A DNA stretch of 64,000 bases from Anaerolentibacter hominis. Its GTDB lineage: Bacteria; Bacillota; Clostridia; Lachnospirales; Lachnospiraceae. Positions within the stretch are counted from its first letter, which is position 1. Each line of letters starts with the position of its first letter. The notes below the pieces were generated by a model. It was given only the letters and a program-made list of their open reading frames with translations. It had not been told where the DNA came from and did not search any database. The DNA lies in NCBI RefSeq assembly GCF_032380675.1, contig NZ_JAWDIX010000001.1, forward strand, positions 1,550,001 to 1,614,000, given 5' to 3'. The position numbers and the translations under genes were made by a program. Below are positions 7,864 to 15,807 of the stretch, piece by piece.

Positions 7864-9684
7864 ATGTGTGGAATTATTGGTTTTACCGGAAAACTGGACG
7901 CTGTTGAAGTTCTTTTGAATGGTCTTTCGGAGCTTGAATATCGGGGCTATGACAGTGCGGGAATTGCTTATTTTCATGGAAGCCGTGTTGAGACAATCAA
8001 GACGGCAGGCAAGGTGAAATGTCTAGCCGACAAAGCGTCTGCCGTTGCTCCGGCCGGGATTCACTGCGGCATCGGCCATACCAGATGGGCGACCCACGGC
8101 GGAGTTTCCGATCTGAATTCTCATCCCCATACCTGCGGCCGTGTTACATTGATTCACAACGGCATCATCGAAAACTATCAGACCCTTCAGGCGGAGCTGG
8201 CGGAAGCCGGAAAGGAACCCATCTCCCAGACCGACACGGAAATTGCCGCTATGGTGCTGGAGCAGCTTTATGAGGGGAATCCTGTAACTGCCATCAGACA
8301 GGCGGTAAAAAGGCTGACGGGCGCCTATGCATTCTGTATTCTTTTTGCAGACCATCCGGATACCATCTATGCAATCCGCAGCGGCAGTCCTCTGGTTGCT
8401 TCTCATGTGGGATCTGGTTCTGTTATCGCCTCCGACATGGTGGCTCTTCTCAAGTATTCCAAGGACTATTTTGTTGTGCCTGAAAATCATATAACGATAC
8501 TTACACCCGAAGAAATACTGGTTACCGATATGGAGGGAAACCAGGTCATACCGGAAATGCTTCATGTCAGCTGGGATGTGAGCGCGGCCAAAAAGGGCGG
8601 ATTTGAACATTTCATGTTAAAAGAAATATTTGATCAGCCGGATTCCCTGCGCAATACAATCGTTCCCAGAATTGTAGACGGCCTGCCTGATTTCGAACAT
8701 GACGGGATACCGGATGAACTTTTTACCGGTGCGCGCCGCATTATTATCTCTGCCTGCGGTACGGCGATGCATGCCGGGCTTCTGGGACGTTCTCTCATGG
8801 AGCGGCTTCTGCGTATTCCTGTCACCGTTGAAATCGCGTCGGAATTCCGTTATCAGGACCCGATCGTGGATGAACAAACTCTGCTGATTACCGTTTCCCA
8901 GTCCGGAGAAACAGCCGACTCTCTGGCCGCTATCCGTCTGGCAAAAGAAAAAGGAGCCAAAACCTTCTCCATCGTGAATGTAAAAGGTTCTTCCATTGCC
9001 CGGGAAAGTGATTATGTACTGTACACACACGCCGGACCGGAAATTGCCGTTGCCAGTACGAAAGCCTATTCGGTTCAGGTTGCCTGCCTTTATCTTGTTG
9101 CCTTCCGCTGGGCCTATATACTTAAAAAACGGCCGGAGGAGGAAATCCGCCATGCTATGGATCAGATGTTAAAACTGCCGTCCCTGGTGTCGGAGGTACT
9201 CTCTCACAAACAGGATATTGAAGAAATCAGCAGGGAATTAAAGACATGTGAAAATCTGTTCTTTATTGGAAGGGGCCTGGATTATGCCCTATCCTGCGAA
9301 GGTTCCCTGAAATTAAAAGAAGTCAGCTATATCCATTCTGAAAGCTATGCGGCCGGTGAGTTAAAGCATGGTACGATATCACTGATCACCGACAATGTAC
9401 CGGTGATCGCGCTGGCAACCCAGTCCGGCGTTTATACGAAAATGGTTTCCAATATCGTTGAAGTCCGCTCCAGGGGAGCTATGGTCATCATGATAACCGG
9501 ACATAACGCACCAATAGAAAGTACCCTTTGTGATCATCAGATCCGCCTTCCTGAGGTAGATGATTTATTCGCGCCATTCTGTGCGATTCCGATCCTGCAG
9601 TTCATCGCCTACTACGCTGCGCTGCAGAGAGGCGTCAATGTAGATCAGCCCAGAAATCTGGCCAAATCAGTAACGGTGGAATAA
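7864..9684 (+). CDS. glmS: glutamine-fructose-6-phosphate aminotransferase (isomerizing)
   Basis: 606 residues, full length. It makes glucosamine-6-phosphate from fructose-6-phosphate and glutamine, the first step towards UDP-GlcNAc for the wall. The N-terminal glutaminase domain starts M-C-G-I-I-G, with Cys2 the nucleophile after Met removal. H-T-R-W-A-T-H-G near 75 and S-H-P-H near 88 belong to the same domain. Two SIS domains follow (about 285-430 and 455-590), with the sugar-binding S-Q-S-G-E-T near 345, and the protein ends in the family's P-R-N-L-A-K-S-V-T-V-E. AAGGAGAGG precedes the ATG. Monocistronic, under the ribozyme upstream. glmM, acting next in the pathway, lies at 46 kb. Confidence 0.98.
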   Translation: MCGIIGFTGKLDAVEVLLNGLSELEYRGYDSAGIAYFHGSRVETIKTAGKVKCLADKASAVAPAGIHCGIGHTRWATHGGVSDLNSHPHTCGRVTLIHNGIIENYQTLQAELAEAGKEPISQTDTEIAAMVLEQLYEGNPVTAIRQAVKRLTGAYAFCILFADHPDTIYAIRSGSPLVASHVGSGSVIASDMVALLKYSKDYFVVPENHITILTPEEILVTDMEGNQVIPEMLHVSWDVSAAKKGGFEHFMLKEIFDQPDSLRNTIVPRIVDGLPDFEHDGIPDELFTGARRIIISACGTAMHAGLLGRSLMERLLRIPVTVEIASEFRYQDPIVDEQTLLITVSQSGETADSLAAIRLAKEKGAKTFSIVNVKGSSIARESDYVLYTHAGPEIAVASTKAYSVQVACLYLVAFRWAYILKKRPEEEIRHAMDQMLKLPSLVSEVLSHKQDIEEISRELKTCENLFFIGRGLDYALSCEGSLKLKEVSYIHSESYAAGELKHGTISLITDNVPVIALATQSGVYTKMVSNIVEVRSRGAMVIMITGHNAPIESTLCDHQIRLPEVDDLFAPFCAIPILQFIAYYAALQRGVNVDQPRNLAKSVTVE

Positions 9685-9723
9685 GAGGACGAAGTTTTTG
9701 AGAACTTTCCTATGTAACAAAAT

Positions 9724-9763
9724 AAGCGGCGCTGTTCCTGTCTTGGGATAAGCGCCGTTTTTC
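9724..9763 (+). terminator. Rho-independent terminator of glmS
   Basis: The arms CGGCGCT and AGCGCCG form a perfect 7-bp stem followed by TTTTT, 40 bases after the glmS stop. Confidence 0.8.
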
Positions 9764-9773
9764 ATTATTTAGG

Positions 9774-9825
9774 ATTAGGGTGTCAAAAGCACCTTTGGTG
9801 CTATGCACTGTTTTGACACCCTAAT
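9774..9825. repeat. 15-bp perfect inverted repeat after glmS
   Basis: ATTAGGGTGTCAAAA and TTTTGACACCCTAAT flank a 22-base loop that itself contains GCACC-TTT-GGTGC. No T run follows on either strand, so it is not a classic terminator. It could be a second transcription barrier or a protein-binding site. Confidence 0.8.
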
Positions 9826-9875
9826 CTATTTAGATAACTTCTCCGAACTTCCATATAGTAACCAGAATATCTGAA

Positions 9876-10721
9876 ATGAGACGAGACATAATGATAACGA
9901 AAAACAGTTTAAAAATTATATCTGGCAGGCGGGTACTGATCCGAGAAGAAAAGTATGCTTACTTATTGCCATGTGAACGGCTTAGAAGTTTAATATCTAA
10001 TTTCACAATCACCTTCCCCGATCCATCCATCATCTCTGATAATTATACGGTTATGCCCCATGGCAGTGTCACCCTTGTATTCTTTCAGGATTCCGGCGGA
10101 CTTCACAGCTGGTTATTCGGCCCGGCTTCAAAACCGCAAAAGATCGGCGATATTGCAAATAAATGTGATTATATCTTTATTATCGAATTCCAGCCTGCAG
10201 GCTTTTATCCGTTTGGAAAAATGAATCAAAAGGAATTGAAAGACAAAATTATATCTTTTTCATCCATAGATCCCTCACTGGATGCTGTCCTACGACATAG
10301 TTTAAGTTCATCTTTAACCCCGGACGATCTGCTGGAGGAATTAGAGAAACAATTGATTCAAAACATTAAATTCCCATATCCAGAAGAACTTGCACAGGCT
10401 CTTCTGGCAGCCGTTCAAACGGAGGGTGTGGTAACCGCCGCAGAAATTTCGAATGATGTTCATTATAGCCCCCGGCATTTAAACAGACTGTTCAATTTAT
10501 ATCTCGGTATGAGCAGGAAAGCCTTCTCCCGTCTGGTAAAAATAAACAGATCCTTTAAACTGCTGAACGAAAAATCGAACACCCTGGAATATATATCAGA
10601 AAAACTTGGTTATTATGATGTATCTCACTTTGTGAAAGACTTTAAAACGGTATGCGGCATCACACCCCAGACATACAGAGCAAACATGTCCGATTTTTAC
10701 AGTGAAGTTGCAAAATTTTAA
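9876..10721 (+). CDS. AraC-family transcriptional regulator
   Basis: 281 residues. The N-terminal part (about 30-160) is a beta-rich sensor of the kind that begins L-L-P-C-E-R-L and contains V-M-P-H-G-S-V-T-L-V, seen in AraC proteins next to glyoxalase-like genes. The C-terminal part (about 185-275) has two helix-turn-helix units: H-Y-S-P-R-H-L-N-R-L-F and I-S-E-K-L-G-Y-Y-D-V-S-H-F, then G-I-T-P-Q-T-Y-R. No strong ribosome site is visible, and an ATG five codons in (9891) is an equally good start. It precedes a VOC-fold gene by 49 bases and probably controls it. The ligand is unknown. Confidence 0.85.
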   Translation: MRRDIMITKNSLKIISGRRVLIREEKYAYLLPCERLRSLISNFTITFPDPSIISDNYTVMPHGSVTLVFFQDSGGLHSWLFGPASKPQKIGDIANKCDYIFIIEFQPAGFYPFGKMNQKELKDKIISFSSIDPSLDAVLRHSLSSSLTPDDLLEELEKQLIQNIKFPYPEELAQALLAAVQTEGVVTAAEISNDVHYSPRHLNRLFNLYLGMSRKAFSRLVKINRSFKLLNEKSNTLEYISEKLGYYDVSHFVKDFKTVCGITPQTYRANMSDFYSEVAKF

Positions 10722-10770
10722 TTTTATAATAAAGCCTGTACATCAAATCACAAGAAAGGACGTAATAGAA

Positions 10771-11175
10771 ATGAAATTCAACGAAACAACGATTCGGATT
10801 CTGGTACGGAAAAACTATGGAGAATGCTTTGACTTTTATACAGAAAAAATAGGATTAACTGTAGTTTGGGGCGATAGAAACGGACCTTACACGTCCTTTT
10901 CCACAGGCAGCGGCAACCCGCCCTGTATGGCCATTTTTGCAGGAGAGGCAATGCCGATGTTCCAGGGATATGTGCAGCCTGAATCCCACACCCAGCCGGA
11001 CACCATCGCAGCGATCATTCCCACCTCTGACCTTGACGGCGACTATCGGAGGCTGAAAGAAGCAGGAGTCAAATTTCTCGGTGAACCACAATACATCGAA
11101 GCATGGGGGATGCGCTGCACCTATTTCAGAGATCCGGAAGGAAATCTGTTTGAATTAACTGATTCCAGTATTTAA
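10771..11175 (+). CDS. VOC-superfamily (glyoxalase/bleomycin resistance fold) protein
   Basis: 134 residues from the ATG at 10771, chosen because GAAAGGACG sits just before it. A longer frame from 10702 would overlap the AraC gene. Two beta-alpha-beta-beta-beta halves are visible: C-F-D-F-Y-T-E-K-I-G-L-T-V-V-W-G near 17-32, and R-R-L-K-E-A-G-V-K-F-L-G-E-P near 90, ending in F-R-D-P-E-G-N-L-F-E-L, whose last Glu is usually a metal ligand. The substrate is unknown; such proteins include lyases, dioxygenases and drug-binding proteins. Likely co-transcribed with the AraC gene. Confidence 0.85.
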   Translation: MKFNETTIRILVRKNYGECFDFYTEKIGLTVVWGDRNGPYTSFSTGSGNPPCMAIFAGEAMPMFQGYVQPESHTQPDTIAAIIPTSDLDGDYRRLKEAGVKFLGEPQYIEAWGMRCTYFRDPEGNLFELTDSSI

Positions 11176-11180
11176 ACATA

Positions 11181-11207
11181 AAACGGGCCCAGCCGGGCCC
11201 GTTTTTT
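11181..11207 (+). terminator. Rho-independent terminator of the VOC gene
   Basis: AAACGGGCCC and GGGCCCGTTT form a strong stem with a four-base loop and a T run. It abuts the 87-bp repeat module that follows. Confidence 0.88.
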
Positions 11208-11291
11208 ATCATGAAAGTAGATAAGACTCCCACCTTTATAGGTGGTGTGTAAATAACAAATTCGTCTTGGTGGGAGCCCAGTCTCCTTCCA
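11205..11291 (+). repeat. 87-bp structured repeat module, copy A
   Basis: Matches 24675-24761 in opposite orientation over the full 87 bases with about six mismatches by eye. It can fold in alternative ways: CCACCT with AGGTGG as a short hairpin, or CTCCCACC with GGTGGGAG reinforced by outer AGACT/AGTCT. No reading frame. The layout recalls short non-autonomous elements of IS200/IS605 type, but that origin is a guess. Confidence 0.8.
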
Positions 11292-11311
11292 AGTACGCCG
11301 AGGCGTACTTG
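11290..11311. repeat. 22-base palindrome, copy A
   Basis: Arms CAAGTACGCC and GGCGTACTTG with a two-base centre (GA in this orientation). It directly abuts the 87-bp module here. Other copies are at 24628-24649 and 52003-52024. Confidence 0.9.
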
Positions 11312-11374
11312 AATACATGGAAACGCCATTCTATGCGGCTGCACCTCCCCTCTTCCTTCTTCCTTCTTCATTTT

Positions 11375-12685
11375 TCACTCTTCATTCCCTATCATTCCCC
11401 TCGCCCTCAGCCGGCTTAGCAGCTCTTCCTGAGTCTGCCTGCAGTTCAGTTTCTTTCTGCCGCTCTCCGTCTTAATATAAACAGTTCCCTTAGAGGTCTG
11501 AAATAACAGTTCGGAGACAAATGGACGCACGGTAATAGCAACCACGTATAAGTCCGGTATGATCTCTCCCTCCGCATCCGTAATATTCTGAAAGGATATC
11601 GTATAGAGATCGGGACTGATATAGGGCTCCGCCTGCCCCAGCGCATCTGTTACTCTCCGCCTGATTTTATCCTTCTCACTGTAAGAAAGGAGAACACCCT
11701 TTACCGTCCGGTCATCCCTGATTCCCCAGAGAATGGTCCCGCTGCTGCTCACCTGGCTATTCAGAAACGACACCACATAGACCTCAGCATTGGACACAAT
11801 CGCTTTGCAGGGACTTTCTCCCAGAATTTCCTTAAACTCCGTATTCCGGCATTCCTCCAGAGGCACCTTCTCTCCCAGACGGTAGCTGACAAAGGATATC
11901 GTTTTTTCCTCTTCTCTAATAATATCCGGCAGCTGCCGGTTCCTGTAATTAAATGAAATAGGGCTTCTCCGGCGCTGTACTCCTTCCACCGGAATATATG
12001 CCACCTGATCCCGCTGCTCCGGCTCAAGCTTATATTCCGTATTCGAGGTGATGATAAACTGAACAGTGTGAACCGCACCCATCACCCTCAAAACACGCTG
12101 TACGGTTTCTGCATCCAGAAACGAAAGTATATTGTCTCCTAAAAATACAGTTCCGTCCGGCAGTGAGGAAATGATGCACAGCAGACGTATCAGTGTCTGT
12201 TCCCCGCCGGACAGGTACAGATAAGCGCTTTCCTTCGTCAGGCATCGCTCCAGAAGTTCCTGTTCCGGGCAGCCGGTCTCCGTAATAAAGCGGAGGGCAT
12301 TTCTTACGCCTTCCTCGGAAAAGGACCGGTGTCTGTACATCTCCTCATTGGTATAAAGGTATACATACTTCTTCATAGCTGCCAGATCCGCCGCGTCCTC
12401 CAGATTGTCCAGTATAATACGGGTACCGGCTGCATCGTATTCCCTCCGGGCATGATAACTCTGTGTTCTCTCTTCTGCCCGGATATCCACCTGCGCGGTC
12501 AGCACAGAATCCGGGTAGTAATTAATAATGCGGTCCCCGTGAAAGAAGGAATATAGGGCTGCCAGCACATTAGTCTTCCCCGATGCATTCCGGCCTTTCA
12601 GCAGGCTTATCTTTCCCGGCGTGAAGTCCACCTCAAACCGGCCTAATGGGCCGAAATTATGAATTTTCAAAGATTGAATAAACAT
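11375..12685 (-). CDS. compact ABC-type ATPase fused to an AlbA_2 (Schlafen-like) domain
   Basis: 436 residues. The N-terminal half is a small RecF/SMC-like ATPase: Walker A G-R-N-A-S-G-K-T (31-38), signature L-S-G-G-E-Q (158-163), Walker B T-V-F-L-G-D-N (179-185), where the usual catalytic Glu is Asn, and S-N at the usual His-loop position (214-215). There is no long coiled coil between the halves. Residues about 275-400 resemble AlbA_2, with R-N-T-E-F-K, then G-T-I-L-W-G-I-R-D-D and V-K-G-V. Such proteins act on nucleic acids in repair, regulation or phage defence; the role here is unknown. GGAGGGAG precedes the ATG. It stands alone, converging on the VOC gene and next to repeat copy A. Confidence 0.75.
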   Translation of the reverse strand: MFIQSLKIHNFGPLGRFEVDFTPGKISLLKGRNASGKTNVLAALYSFFHGDRIINYYPDSVLTAQVDIRAEERTQSYHARREYDAAGTRIILDNLEDAADLAAMKKYVYLYTNEEMYRHRSFSEEGVRNALRFITETGCPEQELLERCLTKESAYLYLSGGEQTLIRLLCIISSLPDGTVFLGDNILSFLDAETVQRVLRVMGAVHTVQFIITSNTEYKLEPEQRDQVAYIPVEGVQRRRSPISFNYRNRQLPDIIREEEKTISFVSYRLGEKVPLEECRNTEFKEILGESPCKAIVSNAEVYVVSFLNSQVSSSGTILWGIRDDRTVKGVLLSYSEKDKIRRRVTDALGQAEPYISPDLYTISFQNITDAEGEIIPDLYVVAITVRPFVSELLFQTSKGTVYIKTESGRKKLNCRQTQEELLSRLRARGMIGNEE

Positions 12686-12724
12686 TTTCTCTCCCTCCAG
12701 TAAGTCCAGCGAGCTTGCTCAGGT

Positions 12725-12757
12725 AAAAAAGAGAGCCGCCAACGGCAGCCCTCTCTG
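12725..12757 (-). terminator. Rho-independent terminator of the first DegV gene
   Basis: On the minus strand AGAGAGGGCTGCC pairs with GGCGGCTCTCT (two-base bulge) around a GTT loop, followed by a T run. Confidence 0.8.
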
Positions 12758-12762
12758 AACTC

Positions 12763-13644
12763 TTATAAAAACCATTTTTTATACGGCGACTCCGTATTCA
12801 GGAATACCACACCGATTACTCCAGGTCCGGTATGTGCTCCGATGGCACATCCTACATAATTTTCTACAAACCGGGTCACCCCATACAGTTCCCTGACCTT
12901 CTCTTCCATATATTTAAGGGTTTCTTTGTCGTCACCATGGACGATACCGACAATCTGATTTTTCAGATCCTCGCCCCGTATGCCTACCAATTCCAGTACA
13001 CGGTGAAGGGATTTTTTTCTGCCCCTTACCTTTTCAAAGGCAACCAGTGCACCGTCTTTATTCACTTCTATGATAGGCTTGATATCCAGAAGCCCTCCGG
13101 CAATCGCCGATGTACGGCTTATTCTGCCGCCTTTCAGCAGATACTCCAGTGTCTCTACTGTTACCATATGCTCTATATGCGCACAGTGGAACTGAATCGC
13201 ATCTATGATTGTCTGCTTATCTGCCCCGTTTCTCTGCATCAGCAGCGCCATATAGACCACGATACCAAAGCCCGCGGAAGCACATTTGGAATCTATAATG
13301 GTCAGATCAAAATCCGGATATTCTTCCAGCAGCTCTGTCTTAGCAAGATTAGCCGCATTGAACGTTCCCGCGATTCCGGTTGAAAAGCAGACGTAGATCA
13401 CTTCATCCCCATTCTTTGCATAGGGTTCAAAGTTCTCATGAAACATATAAGAATTGATATGATAGGTCTTAATATCTTTGCCTGAACGGAGAATATCATA
13501 AAATGTCTCCGGCTGAATGGTTTCACCATCGAAATAGTCTGTCCCGTCAATCACCACAGGCGTGGGAATCACATGGAGATTAAATTCCTCCTTGATACTT
13601 TTGGGTATATCTGATGCAGAATCAGTGATAATTTTTAAAGCCAC
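12763..13644 (-). CDS. DegV-family fatty-acid-binding protein
   Basis: 293 residues, normal for the family. DegV proteins bind a fatty acid and, as FakB subunits, present it to the kinase FakA for phosphorylation and membrane lipid synthesis. Seen here are the N-terminal I-I-T-D-S-A-S-D-I-P, the fatty-acid/phosphate site F-S-T-G-I-A-G-T near 90, the G-G-R-I-S-R-T-S-A motif near 172, and H-T-G-P-G-V-I-G near the end. The start is GTG behind GGAGGG. A second DegV paralogue lies at 37.7 kb; no FakA gene is in the window. Which fatty acid it prefers cannot be told. Confidence 0.93.
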   Translation of the reverse strand: MALKIITDSASDIPKSIKEEFNLHVIPTPVVIDGTDYFDGETIQPETFYDILRSGKDIKTYHINSYMFHENFEPYAKNGDEVIYVCFSTGIAGTFNAANLAKTELLEEYPDFDLTIIDSKCASAGFGIVVYMALLMQRNGADKQTIIDAIQFHCAHIEHMVTVETLEYLLKGGRISRTSAIAGGLLDIKPIIEVNKDGALVAFEKVRGRKKSLHRVLELVGIRGEDLKNQIVGIVHGDDKETLKYMEEKVRELYGVTRFVENYVGCAIGAHTGPGVIGVVFLNTESPYKKWFL

Positions 13645-13770
13645 TTAGGTTCCCTCCCTTAAATCTCACGCCCACTCCCCGTACCGGCGTGTAACTACTA
13701 CTGTCAGTTTACCACCCGCCGTTTACTTTGTCCAGCCATAAGCCCGCCGCAAAAAATTTCTTAGAATTTC

Positions 13771-15696
13771 TTAAGAATTAATCTGTCTGACTGTTTTCAA
13801 ATCCTCCAGCCATAAAGACGCGCAGGCATCGCTTGGCATTCTTAAGTCGCCCCTTGGAGAAAGAGCCACACTGCCCACCTTCGGTCCGTCCGGAAGACAG
13901 GAGCGTTTAAACTGCTGGCTGAAGAACCGCCTGTAAAACGTCTCAAGCCATTTATAGATTGTGTCTGCTTCATATACATTCTGAAATGCATACACCGCCA
14001 TACGGTAAATTTTCGAGGGCTCGTACCCGAAGCGCATCACATAGTAAAGGAAGAAGTCATGAAGCTCATAGGGACCCACAATATCTTCCGTCTTCTGGTC
14101 AATTTCTCCGTCTTTTGCCGGCAGCAGTTCCGGGCTCACCGGCGTATTCAGCACATCCAGAAGTGTCTGCCTTAGCTCCTCGCTATCCGCAGTCCGGGCA
14201 TAGTAGGACACCAGATAACGCACCAGTGTTTTAGGAACCGAAGCATTCACCCCGTACATAGACATGTGATCCCCATTATAAGTTGCCCAGCCAAGAGCCA
14301 GCTCCGAGAGGTCTCCCGTACCTACTACAAGTCCGTTATACTGATTAGCCACATCCATAAGAATCTGGGTCCGCTCTCTGGCCTGGCTGTTTTCATAGGT
14401 CACATCGTGAATATTACCATCATGTCCAATATCCTCAAAATGCTGTTCTACCGCCCGTCCAATGGGAATTTCCTTCAAGGTACATCCAAGCATCCGAATC
14501 AGGTCCAACGCATTCTGATAGGTCCGGTCTGTCGTCCCGAATCCGGGCATGGTAATACCCAAAATGTGTTTTCTCTCAATATGGAGGCTGTCGAATGCCT
14601 TAACCGTTACCAGCAGCGCAAGTGTAGAGTCCAGGCCCCCTGAGATTCCTACAACTGCACAGCGGCAGCCGGTATGCGCCAGCCTTTTTTTAAGCCCCTG
14701 AGACTGTATAGCAAGGATCTCCCTGCATCTGATATCTCTCTCGTCTGCCGCCTGAGGCACGAAGGGAGTCTGCTCAAATTTCCGGGTAAGCACAGTCTTC
14801 TCTATATTCAGAGAAAATGGCACTACGGTATATCCGCTCAGCGAGCAGGAGGAAAAGGAAGGAATCCGGCGTCGCTCGCTGACCAGGCGGCCCAGATCCA
14901 GTTCTGTCGTCAGAATTCCATTTTCGAATCGGTGTGATTCCGCCAGGATACTGCCGTTCTCTCCTATCATATTGTGTCCTGCGAACACCAAGTCGGTCGT
15001 CGACTCTCCCTCCCCTGCATCGGCATAGATATAACCGCAGATAAGGCGTCCGGACTGATTGCTGACCAGCTCCCGTCTGTATTTATGCTTCCCTGTCGTC
15101 TCATCACTTGCGGACAAGTTAACTATAACGGTTGCACCTGCCATCGCGTGACGGGATGAGGGCGGAACAGGAACCCACAGATCTTCACAGATCTCGGCGC
15201 CCAGAACAAATTCCGACATCTCCCGGCAGGAAAATAATATGTTAGGCCCAAATGGCACCTTCTCGCCGTCCAGTTCAATCCATTCCGTCTCTTCTTCTCC
15301 CGGGCTGAACTGTCTGGCTTCATAATATTCCGCATAATTAGGGATATTGCTCTTCGGCACCAGTCCCAGCAGGCATCCGTTCTGCAGCACTGCCGCCGTA
15401 TTGTAAATCTTACCCCTGTACAGCAGCGGAAAACCCACTACGAGAATCATATCGTAACCTCTGAAAGCTTCTTTCACCTGTTTCAGAGCGGTCTGCGCCC
15501 CTCTGAGCAGCGCAGACTGGAGGAACAGGTCTGCGCAGGTATACCCCGTCAAACCCAGTTCGGGGAATACGGCCAGCTTCACACCCTGCTTCATGCACTC
15601 TTTTGCAGCCTCTATGGTTTTCTCCGCATTAAAAACACAATCCGCGACCCGAAGCTCCGGTGTCACGGCACTTACTTTTAAAAAGCCCTGTTTCAT
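13771..15696 (-). CDS. nadE: glutamine-dependent NAD+ synthetase
   Basis: 641 residues, the long glutamine-hydrolysing form. It amidates nicotinate adenine dinucleotide to NAD+ using ATP. An N-terminal nitrilase-type glutaminase carries the triad Glu46, Lys115, Cys170 (in G-A-E-I-C-E-D-L-W). The C-terminal synthetase has the ATP-pyrophosphatase loop S-G-G-L-D-S (352-357) and the G-T-G-D-L-S-E-L-A-L-G-W segment near 470. GGAAAGGAC precedes the ATG. It is downstream of the decarboxylase gene and separated from it by a probable terminator. Confidence 0.97.
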   Translation of the reverse strand: MKQGFLKVSAVTPELRVADCVFNAEKTIEAAKECMKQGVKLAVFPELGLTGYTCADLFLQSALLRGAQTALKQVKEAFRGYDMILVVGFPLLYRGKIYNTAAVLQNGCLLGLVPKSNIPNYAEYYEARQFSPGEEETEWIELDGEKVPFGPNILFSCREMSEFVLGAEICEDLWVPVPPSSRHAMAGATVIVNLSASDETTGKHKYRRELVSNQSGRLICGYIYADAGEGESTTDLVFAGHNMIGENGSILAESHRFENGILTTELDLGRLVSERRRIPSFSSCSLSGYTVVPFSLNIEKTVLTRKFEQTPFVPQAADERDIRCREILAIQSQGLKKRLAHTGCRCAVVGISGGLDSTLALLVTVKAFDSLHIERKHILGITMPGFGTTDRTYQNALDLIRMLGCTLKEIPIGRAVEQHFEDIGHDGNIHDVTYENSQARERTQILMDVANQYNGLVVGTGDLSELALGWATYNGDHMSMYGVNASVPKTLVRYLVSYYARTADSEELRQTLLDVLNTPVSPELLPAKDGEIDQKTEDIVGPYELHDFFLYYVMRFGYEPSKIYRMAVYAFQNVYEADTIYKWLETFYRRFFSQQFKRSCLPDGPKVGSVALSPRGDLRMPSDACASLWLEDLKTVRQINS

Positions 15697-15747
15697 ATGT
15701 CGTCCTTTCCTTCCAAATACCGTCTTTCATCATCCGATTACAGGAAA

Positions 15748-15778
15748 AGGAGCCCGCGCCGATTCCTCCCCGCGGGCA
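15748..15778 (-). terminator. probable terminator of the decarboxylase gene
   Basis: GCCCGCG and CGCGGGC arms around a 12-base loop, with TCCTTTTCC after the stem on the minus strand. The T run is imperfect. Confidence 0.45.
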
Positions 15779-15807
15779 TCCCCAAAAGCCGCCGGAAACG
15801 GCCTGAA

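Noticed and set aside
11375..12685. A multi-gene anti-phage defence island
   Set aside because: Only one candidate gene is present. Its neighbours are housekeeping genes, and no nuclease, methylase or other defence gene adjoins.
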